The notes: generated from the letters alone by a model not told the origin. A stretch of 35,477 nt of DNA from Bacteroidota bacterium (GCA_023433345.1 JAEZDA010000026.1:1-35477), one strand, 5' to 3'. Shown: positions 1 through 8,427, counted from the first letter of the stretch. Numbers and translations are program-made.

Positions 1-31
1 GTCGGCAGCGTCAGATGTGTATATGAGAGAG
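1..31 (+). other. Sequencing adapter remnant (Nextera read-1 transposase end)
   Basis: Seen: bases 1-31 match the last 31 bases of the Illumina Nextera read-1 adapter, including the 19-bp mosaic end, at 29 of 31 positions (mismatches at 24 and 29). It is therefore library sequence, not genome. On the minus strand it extends the adenine deaminase frame into residues SYTHLTLP, a translation of the adapter. The true genomic contig begins at about base 32. Confidence 0.93.
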
Positions 32-1439
32 GTTCTCTGCCTTTTCCAACAGCAGATAATCCTCCGCGGTGCCGTATCACCTTATTTATTGCATCAGCTA
101 TGCTTTCATCATCTACGCCAACAGCAACAATATTGTGGCTGTCGTGCGCTACCGATGAAGCGATGGCTCCTTCCATGAGGCCGAAATTTTTAATAAAGGC
201 AATAGCAGGAGGGGCGGGTTTGTACCGGTTCACAACAACGATCTTAAGCACATCATCCAATGTGTTTGAAACCAACTTCCCATTTTCCACATTACTGGTA
301 TAGAGAATTTTTTCCGTTATAAGTTGCCCGTCGAGTGCACCGATAACGAGTATCTGTGGTTTATCAGAACTCTTACAAACCAGAGTCGATGCGTCTATCT
401 CATTTATATTGAAACGGTTTATGGCCACATTTTGCTGGCGGTCGATCTTTGTTTCACCACCTTGTGCAACCAGCTTCCCATCAATATAAGTTTCCAGCAC
501 CTCGAATTTCGTCAGATCTTTTACAATAACGAGGTCTGCAAAATCACCTTCGCGCAAAAGCCCTACATCCATCTTATAATGGAGAACGGGGTTCACGCAT
601 GCAACCTGCAGTATCTTAAAAAGATTTATACCTTTTGCAACTGCCCTTGCACAGAGTTGGTTGATATGGCCCTCGAGTAAGCTGTCGGGATGCTTATCGT
701 CTGAGCAGAACATCATATTTTCATAATGTTCATCAATAAGGCCTGCAAGCGCTTCAAAATTTTTGGCTGCGCTTCCTTCCCGGATGAGGATCTTCATACC
801 CAGCGAAAGTTTCTCTGCAGCTTCATCTTCGGTAAAACATTCATGGTCGGTAGAAATTCCCGCCCTTATGTATTTTCCTGCATCTTCACCACGCAGACCG
901 GGTGCGTGGCCATCTACAGGTTTACCATGCTTTTTTGCGGAATTGATCTTTGCAAGAACTTGTTCATCATCATTAAGCACGCCAGGGAAGTTCATCATTT
1001 CGCTGAGATAATATATGTCATGCCTGCTTAAGAGGTCATCTACATCTTTCACTGTTATTTCATCGCCTGCTGTTTCGAAAACTGTTGCCGGAACGCAACT
1101 TGGGGCGCCGAAATGAAATTTAAAAGGAACGGTGTTGCCATTGTCGATCATAAACTGAACTCCCTCAATGCCGCACACGTTCGCAATTTCATGAGGATCG
1201 CTTATGGTAGCAACCGTACCATGCAATACTGCCAGGCGTGCGAACTCTGAAGGAATGAGCAGGGAACTTTCAATATGTACGTGAGCATCTACGAAGCCGG
1301 GAAGAATGAATGGAGCGGGGAAGTCGGGAAGTTCATCCAGCCTGCTGATACTTTGAATTCTTCCATCACTCAAAACAATTTCTCCGTAAAAAATTTCCCT
1401 GTTCATTATGTCAACAATGTTTCCCTGGATCTTATTCAT
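32..1439 (-). CDS. ade: Adenine deaminase, 3' end missing
   Basis: Converts adenine to hypoxanthine and ammonia in purine salvage; a cytoplasmic metal-dependent amidohydrolase. I translated the minus strand from the ATG at 1439: about 469 codons are present with no stop before the adapter. The N-terminal metal site is clear (PGFVDAHVHIESS, residues 47-59, with H53 and H55). Further family motifs are GAPSCVPAT, VDGHAPGLRG, STDHE and CSDDKHPDSL, followed by the C-terminal stretch LREGDFADLVIVKDLT and SVAHDSHNIVAVG. Family members are usually around 540 residues, so roughly the last 70 are lost at the contig end. It is divergent from the methyltransferase gene. The start is supported by the typical opening GNIVDIMNREIF. 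Paralogous amidohydrolases are unlikely given the motif set. Confidence 0.93.
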
Positions 1440-1490
1440 ATAATGCTGTTGCCTTTTTGAAGTTTTTAACCGGATGTTAGTATCTGCCTT

Positions 1491-1498
1491 TACTTTTG
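1491..1498 (+). promoter_or_regulatory. Candidate -7 promoter element (TACTTTTG)
   Basis: Exact match to the Bacteroidota -7 consensus TAnnTTTG. No convincing -33 TTG lies at the usual distance. If used, transcription would begin near 1504, after the upstream ATG at 1474, which favours the ATG at 1564 as the methyltransferase start. Confidence 0.4.
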
Positions 1499-1563
1499 CT
1501 GATAATTTTTTAAAGGTGAATATACAAGGTTTCCCATCTTCCCTCGTGAGCAAATTTAGCTTT

Positions 1564-2172
1564 ATGAGAAGGTCTTTTGGCAACAAGCCATTCAGACTGC
1601 TTGATATTGGCGCGGGAAATCATTCTGCAACCAAAACAACTTCATTGTTTAAAGGATGCGAGTATCATGGCGTTGACATGGAGCGGGATTATAATAATTC
1701 CGAAAATGATTTTAAGGCCATGAAGGCTTTTTATGAGATGGATCTGACAAAATTGAACTTTTCAGCTATTCCTCCTGAATACTTTGATGGGATCTGGATG
1801 GTGCACGTTATTGAGCATCTGCACAACGGCGATAAAGTAATAGAGGGATTAATCCCGAAACTTAAGCCGGGCGGAAAAATGTATGTTGAATACCCGGGAA
1901 GAAAAAGTACAAAGCTGCCATCAATGTATGGCACGTTGAATTTTTACGATGATCCCACTCATGTCAGAATCTATTCAACCAATGAGCTAAGCGCTCTTTT
2001 TGAAACGAATGGCTGCAAGGTTTTAAAGAAAGGAATGCGGCGAAACGGTTGGTTCATTGTTGCAACGCCAATCAGGGTGCTCGGATCTTTTATTCGCGGG
2101 AAGAAATTGCAGGGAAATATTTTTTGGGACCTGCTTGGTTTTGCGGAATATCTCTGGGTTGAAAAAAAATGA
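1564..2172 (+). CDS. Class I SAM-dependent methyltransferase
   Basis: Predicted to transfer a methyl group from S-adenosylmethionine; the substrate is unknown. The protein of 202 residues has the glycine-rich SAM-binding motif LLDIGAGN (residues 12-19), an acidic strand-2 end in YHGVDME, and a Methyltransf_11/23-like post-II region (WMVHVIEHL) followed by LKPGGKMYVEYPG. The frame is open back to an ATG at 1474, which would add 30 residues with no recognisable domain. I prefer 1564 because the Rossmann fold starts directly after it and a -7 promoter element lies at 1491-1498. It converges with trmD: the two stop codons abut in one TGATCA hexamer at 2170-2175. Related genes often act on small molecules or glycans, but nothing here decides that. 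Confidence 0.8.
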   Translation: MRRSFGNKPFRLLDIGAGNHSATKTTSLFKGCEYHGVDMERDYNNSENDFKAMKAFYEMDLTKLNFSAIPPEYFDGIWMVHVIEHLHNGDKVIEGLIPKLKPGGKMYVEYPGRKSTKLPSMYGTLNFYDDPTHVRIYSTNELSALFETNGCKVLKKGMRRNGWFIVATPIRVLGSFIRGKKLQGNIFWDLLGFAEYLWVEKK

Positions 2173-2847
2173 TCAGTCTAATAGGTCAGGTCTTCTTTCC
2201 TCAGTTCGCTTTACGGCTTCCTGATGCCTCCACTCCTCAATAAGTTTGTGGTTGCCACTCATAAGAACGGGCGGAACCATCCAGCCGCGAAAATTTTCCG
2301 GCCTGGTATAAACAGGTGGTGCAAGAAGATCATCCTGGAAAGAGTCGGTTAATGCAGAGCTTTCGTCGTTAAGAACTCCCGGAATCAGTCTTCCAATGGC
2401 GTCTGTAAGTACGGCAGCCGCAAGTTCACCACCACTAAGCACATAATCTCCTATGGAAATTTCACTGGTAATGAAATGATCGCGCACTCTTTGATCGATG
2501 CCTTTGTAATGGCCGCAGATCATTAAAAGGTTTTCTTTGAGCGAAAGCATGTTGGCCATAGATTGGTTGAATGTCTTTCCATCCGGCGTTAGATAAATTA
2601 CCTCATCGTATTTTCTTTCTTTCTGTAAGCTTTCAATTGCATTCACAAGTGGTTCGGCCATCAATACCATGCCTGCTCCACCTCCGAAAGGATAGTCATC
2701 AACCTGCGCCCGGGGATAATTCGTGTATTTACGAAGGTTAATAACGTTAACGGACAAACGCCCCTTATCTGCCGCTCTCTTTAAAATAGAGTGTGAGAAA
2801 GGCCCTTCCAAAAGAGCCGGTACAACGCTAATAATATCAATATGCAC
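2173..2847 (-). CDS. trmD: tRNA (guanine-N1)-methyltransferase TrmD
   Basis: Methylates G37 of tRNAs to m1G using SAM, which prevents +1 frameshifting; cytoplasmic and usually essential. The 224-residue length fits the family. Recognisable motifs are DDYPFGGGAGMVLMAEPL, the trefoil-knot stretch ICGHYKGIDQRV, EISIGDYVLSGGELAA, and the C-terminal YTRPENFRGWMVPPVLMSGNH. The start is GTG at 2847; an in-frame TAA four codons upstream rules out a longer protein, and no ATG fits the conserved N-terminus. It follows the Hsp15-like gene by 21 nt on the same strand, so the two are probably one operon. It ends head-to-head with the methyltransferase gene with no intergenic base. Confidence 0.97.
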   Translation of the reverse strand: MHIDIISVVPALLEGPFSHSILKRAADKGRLSVNVINLRKYTNYPRAQVDDYPFGGGAGMVLMAEPLVNAIESLQKERKYDEVIYLTPDGKTFNQSMANMLSLKENLLMICGHYKGIDQRVRDHFITSEISIGDYVLSGGELAAAVLTDAIGRLIPGVLNDESSALTDSFQDDLLAPPVYTRPENFRGWMVPPVLMSGNHKLIEEWRHQEAVKRTEERRPDLLD

Positions 2848-2868
2848 TTCGAAAGTTTAAATATGTAA

Positions 2869-3267
2869 TTATTGCTCTTCTCCCTCCTGGCCGTAGAAAG
2901 TGTCCAGTTCGCGCTTTTGCTTTTTCGTTGGTCTGCCGATCTTACTCAATCTTTTTCCTGTATGAAATGCGGAAGCCTGAACATTGTTTTGCGCATTTTC
3001 TTCCTGCGGGGTTAGGTCCACATAATAATTCACAGCTTCTGAATATTGAACCCGGTTGTGTAACAAGGCCGTTACTCTTATCACCCACTTCCTTGCTTCT
3101 GCCCTAATATCAAACTCATCACCAACGTGCACCTGTTTTGAGGCTTTAGCCGGGTTGCCATTAAACCGAACTTTATTTTTATCACATGCCTCTGCGGCTA
3201 ATGCGCGGGTTTTAAAGATCCTGATCGCCCACAGGTATTTGTCCAATCTTAATTTTTCTTTTTCCAT
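2869..3267 (-). CDS. S4-domain RNA-binding protein, Hsp15 (HslR) family
   Basis: Known members bind 50S subunits that carry stalled peptidyl-tRNA and take part in ribosome rescue; cytoplasmic. The N-terminal S4 fold runs over about residues 4-60 (LRLDKYLWAIRIFKTRALA, then NKVRFNGNPAKASKQVHVGDEFDI). The C-terminal tail is basic (GKRLSKIGRPTKKQKRELD), as in this family. I place the start at the ATG at 3267, giving 132 residues. An in-frame TTG at 3288 overlaps a -7 promoter element (3286-3293) and is therefore more likely promoter than coding. It leads an operon with trmD, 21 nt downstream, which fits a translation-related role. Confidence 0.88.
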   Translation of the reverse strand: MEKEKLRLDKYLWAIRIFKTRALAAEACDKNKVRFNGNPAKASKQVHVGDEFDIRAEARKWVIRVTALLHNRVQYSEAVNYYVDLTPQEENAQNNVQASAFHTGKRLSKIGRPTKKQKRELDTFYGQEGEEQ

Positions 3268-3285
3268 CACTTCTTTTTGTAAGTT

Positions 3286-3293
3286 CAAAATTA
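3286..3293 (-). promoter_or_regulatory. -7 promoter element (TAATTTTG) for the Hsp15-trmD operon
   Basis: On the minus strand this matches TAnnTTTG exactly and lies 18 nt before the ATG at 3267, as expected for a short leader. I see no clear -33 TTG at 19-21 nt. Confidence 0.5.
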
Positions 3294-3471
3294 CGATTAA
3301 TGGAAGAAGGCCGCCTTCACTGGTCGCGAATAAACGCCGGGGAATTTAAAGTGAAGTATTTAAAAATTTCCTACAGCTGATATCGATCGTTTTCTTAGTT
3401 GAAAGGCTTTATTTATGAATGGAACATTTAAATGGTCACTTTCGGCTAATTTTATTCCAAAACCAACAGCT

Positions 3472-5634
3472 ATGCGTCTTAAGCATTTTATCAGTTTTCT
3501 TCTCTTTGTCTTTTCCTTCTCTGCCGGTTGGGCACAGAAAGTAAATTGGACGGCCGACGGGCTTTATTATACCCGTTTGAAAGACGGCAATATGATTAAG
3601 GTTGATCCGAAAACTGATGCCGAATCTATCCTGTTCAAGCGTGAATCGCTTATACCCGCGGGATCAACGGAACCTTTGAAGGTTCAGGACTTTCACTATT
3701 CTTCAGATGGTAAGTATGTGTTGTTGTTTGCAAATACTGCCAAGGTTTGGCGATACAACACACGTGGTGATTATTGGCTGATGGACCTCGCCACTCAAAA
3801 ATTGAGGCAGGTGGGATCTACGCTCGCACCACGCTCTTTGATGTTTGCGAAAATTTCACCTGATTCGAAGCAGGTTGCCTACGTGAGCGGTAACAATATT
3901 TATTCTGAAGACATCAATTCAGGTATACAAAAGAAGCTGACGATTGACGGAACAAGGAAGATGATAAACGGAACATTCGACTGGGTGTATGAAGAAGAAT
4001 TTCATCTGCGCGATGGTTTCCGCTGGAGCCCCGATAGCAGGAACATTGCTTATTGGCAGATCAATGCAAATGCCATCCGGGATTTTTACATGATCAATAA
4101 CACAGATTCGGTCTATTCACAAATTATACCTGTGGAATATCCAAAGGTGGGAGAGAAGCCATCTCCTGCAAGAATAGGTGTCGTGTCGCTCGCCAACAGC
4201 GTTACAAGGTGGATGAAACCGGAGGGTGATCCGTCGCAACATTATATTACAAGAATGGAATGGAGCGGCCCTGATGAACTTATCATTCAACAACTGGACA
4301 GGAAGCAACAGGAAAGCAAACTGATGTATTGCAATGCGCAGGATGGTAATACCAGAACATTCTGGGCTGAGAACGACGAGGCCTGGGTTGATTTGAATAC
4401 TGATAACCCGGTGGGATGGAATTGGGTTAATAAAGGCCAGGATTTTTTATGGGTAAGTGAAAAAGACGGATGGCGCAGCATTTACAAGATCAGCCGCGAT
4501 GGAAAAAACACCACTTTGCTTACAAAGGGCGAATACGATATTGATGAAATTCAATCAATAGATGAGGCTAACAACTTCGTTTATTTCACTGCATCTCCTG
4601 ATAACCCGGTGCAGCGATATTTATACAGGGTTAAAATAAATGGTTCACAAAATTCTCCGGAGCTGCTTTCAACAGCATCCCAAAAAGGGACGCATTCGTA
4701 TGAAGTTTCACCAACTTCGAAAATGGCAAGGCATACTTTCAGCAACCATAACACACCGCCCGTAGCAGAGTGGATCACTTTGCCCGACGGACGGCCCGTA
4801 AATGCTTCGAAGTCGATCGCGAAAAATTTGAAAATTCATGATGACAGTAAGGTTGAATATTTTAAAGTGACAACCGATGATGGAATTGAGTTAGATGCCT
4901 GGATCAACAAGCCCGTAAATTTCGATCCCTCAAAAAAATATCCGGTGGTGTTTTATGTATATGGCGAGCCTGGTTCTTCAACTGTAAATGACTCATATGG
5001 TGAGCATAACAATTTCCTTTATGCAGGAGATATGCGTGAAGAAGGCTACGTACAGGCAAGTGTTGATTGTCGCGGAACTCCTGTGCTAAAAGGAGCCAAA
5101 TGGCGCAAAGCTATTTATGCAAAGAACGGCCAGGTGAATATTTCCGATGTGGCCGGGGGCGCAAAAAAAATTCTTGAACTTCCTTTTATTGATAAAAAGC
5201 GGGCAGCGATATGGGGATGGAGCGGTGGAGGCGCAACAACGCTTCATATACTTTTCAAATACCCGGACCTGTTTCAAACAGGAATTTCGATTTCCGCTAT
5301 CACCAACCTTCTCAATTACGATAACATTTACACCGAGCGCTACATGGGGCTTCCCGAAGAAAATAGAGAAGCCTACGAAAAGGGTTCGGCAATTAACTAT
5401 GCTGCAAATTTAAAAGGCAATCTTTTATTCATTCATGGTACAGGAGATGACAATGTGCATTACAGTAATGCAGAGATGCTTTTGAACGAATTGATAAAAC
5501 ACAATAAGCAGTTTACCTTCATGCCATATCCGAACCGCACGCACGGTTTAAGTGAGGGAAGAGGGACTTTCAAACATCTCACAACCTTGTATACTAATTT
5601 CCTCAGGAAACATTGCGAGCCTGGAGCGCGATAA
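3472..5634 (+). CDS. Dipeptidyl peptidase IV-like S9 serine peptidase, exported
   Basis: Removes N-terminal dipeptides, usually X-Pro, from peptides; expected in the periplasm or at the outer membrane. From the ATG at 3472 the 720-residue protein has a signal peptide (MRLKHFISFLLF through SAGWAQ). A beta-propeller follows, containing the DPP4 double-glutamate motif DWVYEEEFHLRDGFRWSPD that anchors the substrate amino terminus. The C-terminal alpha/beta-hydrolase domain has the nucleophile in GWSGGG (S584), the acid in HGTGDDNVH (D659) and the histidine in YPNRTHG (H691). The frame opens earlier at an ATG at 3415, but that would put 19 residues before the signal peptide. It converges with the 5638-6267 gene, with 3 nt between stops; its terminator lies inside that gene. 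Other S9 members such as prolyl tripeptidyl peptidase are possible. Confidence 0.93.
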   Translation: MRLKHFISFLLFVFSFSAGWAQKVNWTADGLYYTRLKDGNMIKVDPKTDAESILFKRESLIPAGSTEPLKVQDFHYSSDGKYVLLFANTAKVWRYNTRGDYWLMDLATQKLRQVGSTLAPRSLMFAKISPDSKQVAYVSGNNIYSEDINSGIQKKLTIDGTRKMINGTFDWVYEEEFHLRDGFRWSPDSRNIAYWQINANAIRDFYMINNTDSVYSQIIPVEYPKVGEKPSPARIGVVSLANSVTRWMKPEGDPSQHYITRMEWSGPDELIIQQLDRKQQESKLMYCNAQDGNTRTFWAENDEAWVDLNTDNPVGWNWVNKGQDFLWVSEKDGWRSIYKISRDGKNTTLLTKGEYDIDEIQSIDEANNFVYFTASPDNPVQRYLYRVKINGSQNSPELLSTASQKGTHSYEVSPTSKMARHTFSNHNTPPVAEWITLPDGRPVNASKSIAKNLKIHDDSKVEYFKVTTDDGIELDAWINKPVNFDPSKKYPVVFYVYGEPGSSTVNDSYGEHNNFLYAGDMREEGYVQASVDCRGTPVLKGAKWRKAIYAKNGQVNISDVAGGAKKILELPFIDKKRAAIWGWSGGGATTLHILFKYPDLFQTGISISAITNLLNYDNIYTERYMGLPEENREAYEKGSAINYAANLKGNLLFIHGTGDDNVHYSNAEMLLNELIKHNKQFTFMPYPNRTHGLSEGRGTFKHLTTLYTNFLRKHCEPGAR

Positions 5635-5637
5635 TCA

Positions 5638-6267
5638 TTACAGTGTTTTTACATATACATTCTCACCGGCAGTTTCGCGAACAAAGCCCATCGCTTCAAG
5701 AAACTGCCGGTGTTTTTTGTATGGCTCAAAGCGGTAGATAACCCTCCTGATACCTTTAGACAACAGGTATTGTTTCTCCCTTTCAAAAATGAACTTGCCC
5801 ACTTTATAGTCGCGGTACTTTTCAGGAGTGTAATTCAATATCAGGTATGCGTCTCCGTTAGTATTCAGTTCAACGCTGAACATGTTGGCAATAACCAGGT
5901 TTCGCAGCACCACGAAGTTCAGCTTCCCTTTTATCTGATCAGGGGAAAACTGCGGAAAATAGAGGGTGATGTCTTTCTTATAAAACTCTAAAAATCGGAG
6001 AGCAAGTTGCTCCTCACCCTTAAATTCGATCAGGTCAAAGTATTCTTTGCGGGAGTAAATTTTCTTTAAATAATAGATGTTGATGCACAACAGTATCACA
6101 TTCGTGATCAGTACCGGAAATGCTGAGATCATAATAGCATACGCAATAAATGCAACGTTCCCCGAACCGCTGAACCATCTGAACTTAAGCTCCGTGTTTA
6201 CAACAAGCGCAAGTATAAGAAAGAGAGAAGCGAGATATCCGAAATATGGCGCGATGCTTTGGATCAT
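5638..6267 (-). CDS. Membrane protein with C-terminal GNAT-like domain
   Basis: Function unknown. About residues 1-70 are hydrophobic and look like three membrane segments (GYLASLFLILALVV, NVAFIAYAIMISAF, ITNVILLCINIYYL), reminiscent of the YgjV inner-membrane family. Residues from about 75 to 209 form a soluble domain; the stretches YRDYKVGKFIFEREKQYLLSKGI and HRQFLEAMGFVRE resemble the acetyl-CoA binding and final helix-strand regions of GNAT acetyltransferases. The ATG at 6267 lies one base after the aminotransferase stop codon (TAA-A-ATG), so the two genes are probably translationally coupled. The last 25 or so codons also carry the terminator stem of the opposing peptidase gene, which constrains its C-terminal sequence. 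The acetyltransferase reading is an inference from short motifs. Confidence 0.8.
   Translation of the reverse strand: MIQSIAPYFGYLASLFLILALVVNTELKFRWFSGSGNVAFIAYAIMISAFPVLITNVILLCINIYYLKKIYSRKEYFDLIEFKGEEQLALRFLEFYKKDITLYFPQFSPDQIKGKLNFVVLRNLVIANMFSVELNTNGDAYLILNYTPEKYRDYKVGKFIFEREKQYLLSKGIRRVIYRFEPYKKHRQFLEAMGFVRETAGENVYVKTL
5664..5718 (+). terminator. Intrinsic terminator of the DPP4-like gene, inside the convergent gene
   Basis: Perfect 13-bp inverted repeat: CACCGGCAGTTTC at 5664-5676 and GAAACTGCCGGTG at 5700-5712, with a 23-nt loop, followed at once by six T (5713-5718). Orientation suits plus-strand transcripts only, because no T-run follows on the minus strand. It lies 30 nt beyond the peptidase stop codon and fully within the coding sequence of the opposing gene. 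Confidence 0.8.
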
Positions 6268-6268
6268 T

Positions 6269-7462
6269 TTACTTCCTTCCCGGATATTGTTTCAGCGCCA
6301 CCTCGAGGCAATCCATCGCATGGTTAATGGCGTCAGAATTCAATACATAGGCCAGGCGAACTTCGTTTATTCCCAAACCCTTTGTACTGTAAAACCCGGT
6401 AGCGGGAGCGAGCATAATAGTTTCTCCGTTGTGAGAAAATGATTCAAGCAACCACTGGCAGAATTTGTCGCAGTCATCTATCGGTAACCGCGCCATTGCA
6501 TAAAATGCACCGCCGGGATTGGGGCAAAACACACCGTCCATTGCGTTAAGGCGTTTCACGAGAAGGTCCCGCCTGAGTTTATATTCCGCCTTAGTGGTGT
6601 CAAAATAATTATCCGGAAGATCTACAGCGGCCTCACCGAGAACTTGAGCATAATATGGCGGGCTGAGTCTCGCCTGGGCAAATTTCATTGCGGCATTCAA
6701 TACTTCGCGGTTGCGTGTTATAAATGCGCCGATCCTTCCACCGCAGGCGCTGTATCGCTTACTGATAGTGTCCATCAATACCACATGTTGTTCGGCGCCT
6801 TTTAAATGCATTGCGCTGGTATGCGATCCCTCGTAACAAAATTCCCGGTAAGCCTCATCGGCAAACAAATACAGGTCGTGTTTTAAAACAATGGTTTTTA
6901 ATGTTTCCATTTCTTCGGCGCTGTACAGGTATCCGGTCGGGTTGTTTGGGTTGCAAACAACAATTGCCTTGGTTTTCGGGGTGATGGCTTTTTCAAAGTC
7001 TTCAATCGGGGGAAGAGCGAAGCCTGATTCAATGTTACTGCCGATGGGTTTTACCACAACATCTGCCTGTATTGCAAAGCCGTTATAATTCGCATAGAAT
7101 GGCTCAGGAATGATCACTTCATCTCCTGCATCAAGGCAGGCCATGAAGCCAAAAAGGATCGCTTCACTTCCGCCGGTAGTAACAATAATATCGTTTGCCG
7201 TTATGTCTATTCCGTTCTTGTGATAATATTCCACAAGTTTTTTACGGTAGCTCTCGTTTCCCGCACTGTGACTGTATTCGAGCACTGAGAGGTTGCAATT
7301 ACGAACTGCATCCAGGCACTCCCGGGGAGTCTCGATATCTGGCTGGCCAATGTTAAGATGATAAACTTTCGTTCCTTTCTTTTTTGCTGCTTCGGCATAA
7401 GGCACGAGTTTGCGGATAGGAGAGGCGGGCATTTCGATGCCTCTTTTGCTGATTGATAACAT
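6269..7462 (-). CDS. PLP-dependent aminotransferase, class I/II
   Basis: Transfers amino groups between amino acids and 2-oxo acids using pyridoxal phosphate; cytoplasmic. The 397-residue length is normal for the AspB-like subgroup. Seen: TTGGSEAILFG (cofactor phosphate region), the substrate/cofactor segment NPNNPTG (171-177), ADEAY (201-205), and the Schiff-base lysine K235 in DTISKRYSACGGRIG, ending in RIGAF with the phosphate-binding arginine. The N-terminus MLSISKRGIEMPASPIRKL is typical, so the ATG at 7462 is the likely start. A -7 element ends only 4 nt before it, suggesting a leaderless transcript. It is 38 nt after the trypsin-like gene and one base before the membrane/GNAT-like gene. 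Exact substrate (aspartate, aromatic or other) cannot be read from sequence. Confidence 0.93.
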   Translation of the reverse strand: MLSISKRGIEMPASPIRKLVPYAEAAKKKGTKVYHLNIGQPDIETPRECLDAVRNCNLSVLEYSHSAGNESYRKKLVEYYHKNGIDITANDIIVTTGGSEAILFGFMACLDAGDEVIIPEPFYANYNGFAIQADVVVKPIGSNIESGFALPPIEDFEKAITPKTKAIVVCNPNNPTGYLYSAEEMETLKTIVLKHDLYLFADEAYREFCYEGSHTSAMHLKGAEQHVVLMDTISKRYSACGGRIGAFITRNREVLNAAMKFAQARLSPPYYAQVLGEAAVDLPDNYFDTTKAEYKLRRDLLVKRLNAMDGVFCPNPGGAFYAMARLPIDDCDKFCQWLLESFSHNGETIMLAPATGFYSTKGLGINEVRLAYVLNSDAINHAMDCLEVALKQYPGRK

Positions 7463-7466
7463 GGCG

Positions 7467-7474
7467 CAAAAGTA
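7467..7474 (-). promoter_or_regulatory. -7 promoter element (TACTTTTG) of the aminotransferase gene
   Basis: Exact TAnnTTTG match on the minus strand; its last base is 4 nt before the ATG at 7462. The start point would then fall at or next to the start codon. No clear -33 TTG. Confidence 0.5.
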
Positions 7475-7500
7475 AACGGATTAATCGGATTTCATGTTTG

Positions 7501-8385
7501 CTATTCTTCGTAAAACTTAACCTGGTGCTGATTTAAGAAGTCTTTGATAGCGTTAACATGAATACACTGCCCAAGATGGAGAAAGGAATAGTCGGATATC
7601 TTTTTGTGCTGGTTGTTAACTACGATGTCCTTATCAACCATATCAAAGCCAAGATGCAGATGTTTGGTGGAGAACTGCATTCCGCATATGGTTCCGTTTT
7701 TGTCGAACAGTGGACCACCGCTTTGTCCCCGCAGCCCGGGAGTAGACATTTCAACTCCATAAATTTGCTGACCGTCGGCTAAAAAACGCGTTACCATTCC
7801 ATCTATGGGAAAGCGAGGAGACTGATTGAGGCCTTCGGTCGTCCATTCAATATCATCAGTTTCAGCATTGAACTTGAAGTTAGAGAACTCTGGAAAAGGA
7901 AAACCGAGTCTGCACAAACTCATACCTTGCTTTATTTTTGTTGAGTCTGACATGAAGGTTGCATAGTTTTGATAATACAACTTATTAAAACCATTGAATT
8001 TGATCAATGCAAGATCAAGGGTGGGATGAGAGTGCCATGTAAACCCAGACATGGTGTCTACACAATCGAGAAAATTCACCTTAAGCTGCGCTGTGCTGAA
8101 AGGTTGATACTTATATTTTAATTCGAGCCCTTTTATTGCTGCTTTAGCTTTATTGTCGTTTGGAATCTTCGCCCTTTCGCGGGAAAAATTCCTGTACTGT
8201 TCATTTATATTTTCAGAAGCCGCAAGCATTTCTACCACATGCTTGCAGGTGATAGCGTAGCCTTCTTCATTTACAAAAAACAAGGTCGCCGAACCCGGAA
8301 TCACCGGACCCCCGCCATAATTTCTCATAATTGTATTCACAGGACGGGTGAAACAAGCTACTCTTTCAATGGCGTCTACAAACAT
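7501..8385 (-). CDS. Trypsin-like serine protease without signal peptide
   Basis: Predicted peptidase with a chymotrypsin-type fold. The 294-residue protein keeps a full catalytic triad in the expected order and context: H49 in YAITCKHVV, D124 in HPTLDLALIKF, and S222 in GLRGQSGGPLFD. The oxyanion region is intact. The N-terminus (MFVDAIERVACFTRPVNT) has no signal peptide or membrane segment, and I see no PDZ domain after the protease domain, unlike DegP/HtrA proteins. It therefore appears cytosolic, which is less common for this fold in bacteria. It lies downstream of the DUF1573 pair behind their terminator and 38 nt before the aminotransferase gene. The substrate is unknown; stand-alone Trypsin_2-type proteins occur both as housekeeping proteases and in conflict systems, and no such system is visible here. 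Confidence 0.82.
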   Translation of the reverse strand: MFVDAIERVACFTRPVNTIMRNYGGGPVIPGSATLFFVNEEGYAITCKHVVEMLAASENINEQYRNFSRERAKIPNDNKAKAAIKGLELKYKYQPFSTAQLKVNFLDCVDTMSGFTWHSHPTLDLALIKFNGFNKLYYQNYATFMSDSTKIKQGMSLCRLGFPFPEFSNFKFNAETDDIEWTTEGLNQSPRFPIDGMVTRFLADGQQIYGVEMSTPGLRGQSGGPLFDKNGTICGMQFSTKHLHLGFDMVDKDIVVNNQHKKISDYSFLHLGQCIHVNAIKDFLNQHQVKFYEE

Positions 8386-8427
8386 TTATCGGTATTTAGT
8401 TTATTGCAAGTTAGCGCCTTTGGTTAC

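Noticed and set aside
7501..8385. Trypsin-like protease as part of a defence system
   Set aside because: Neighbours are housekeeping or exported proteins; no nuclease, sensor or nucleotide cyclase gene is near.
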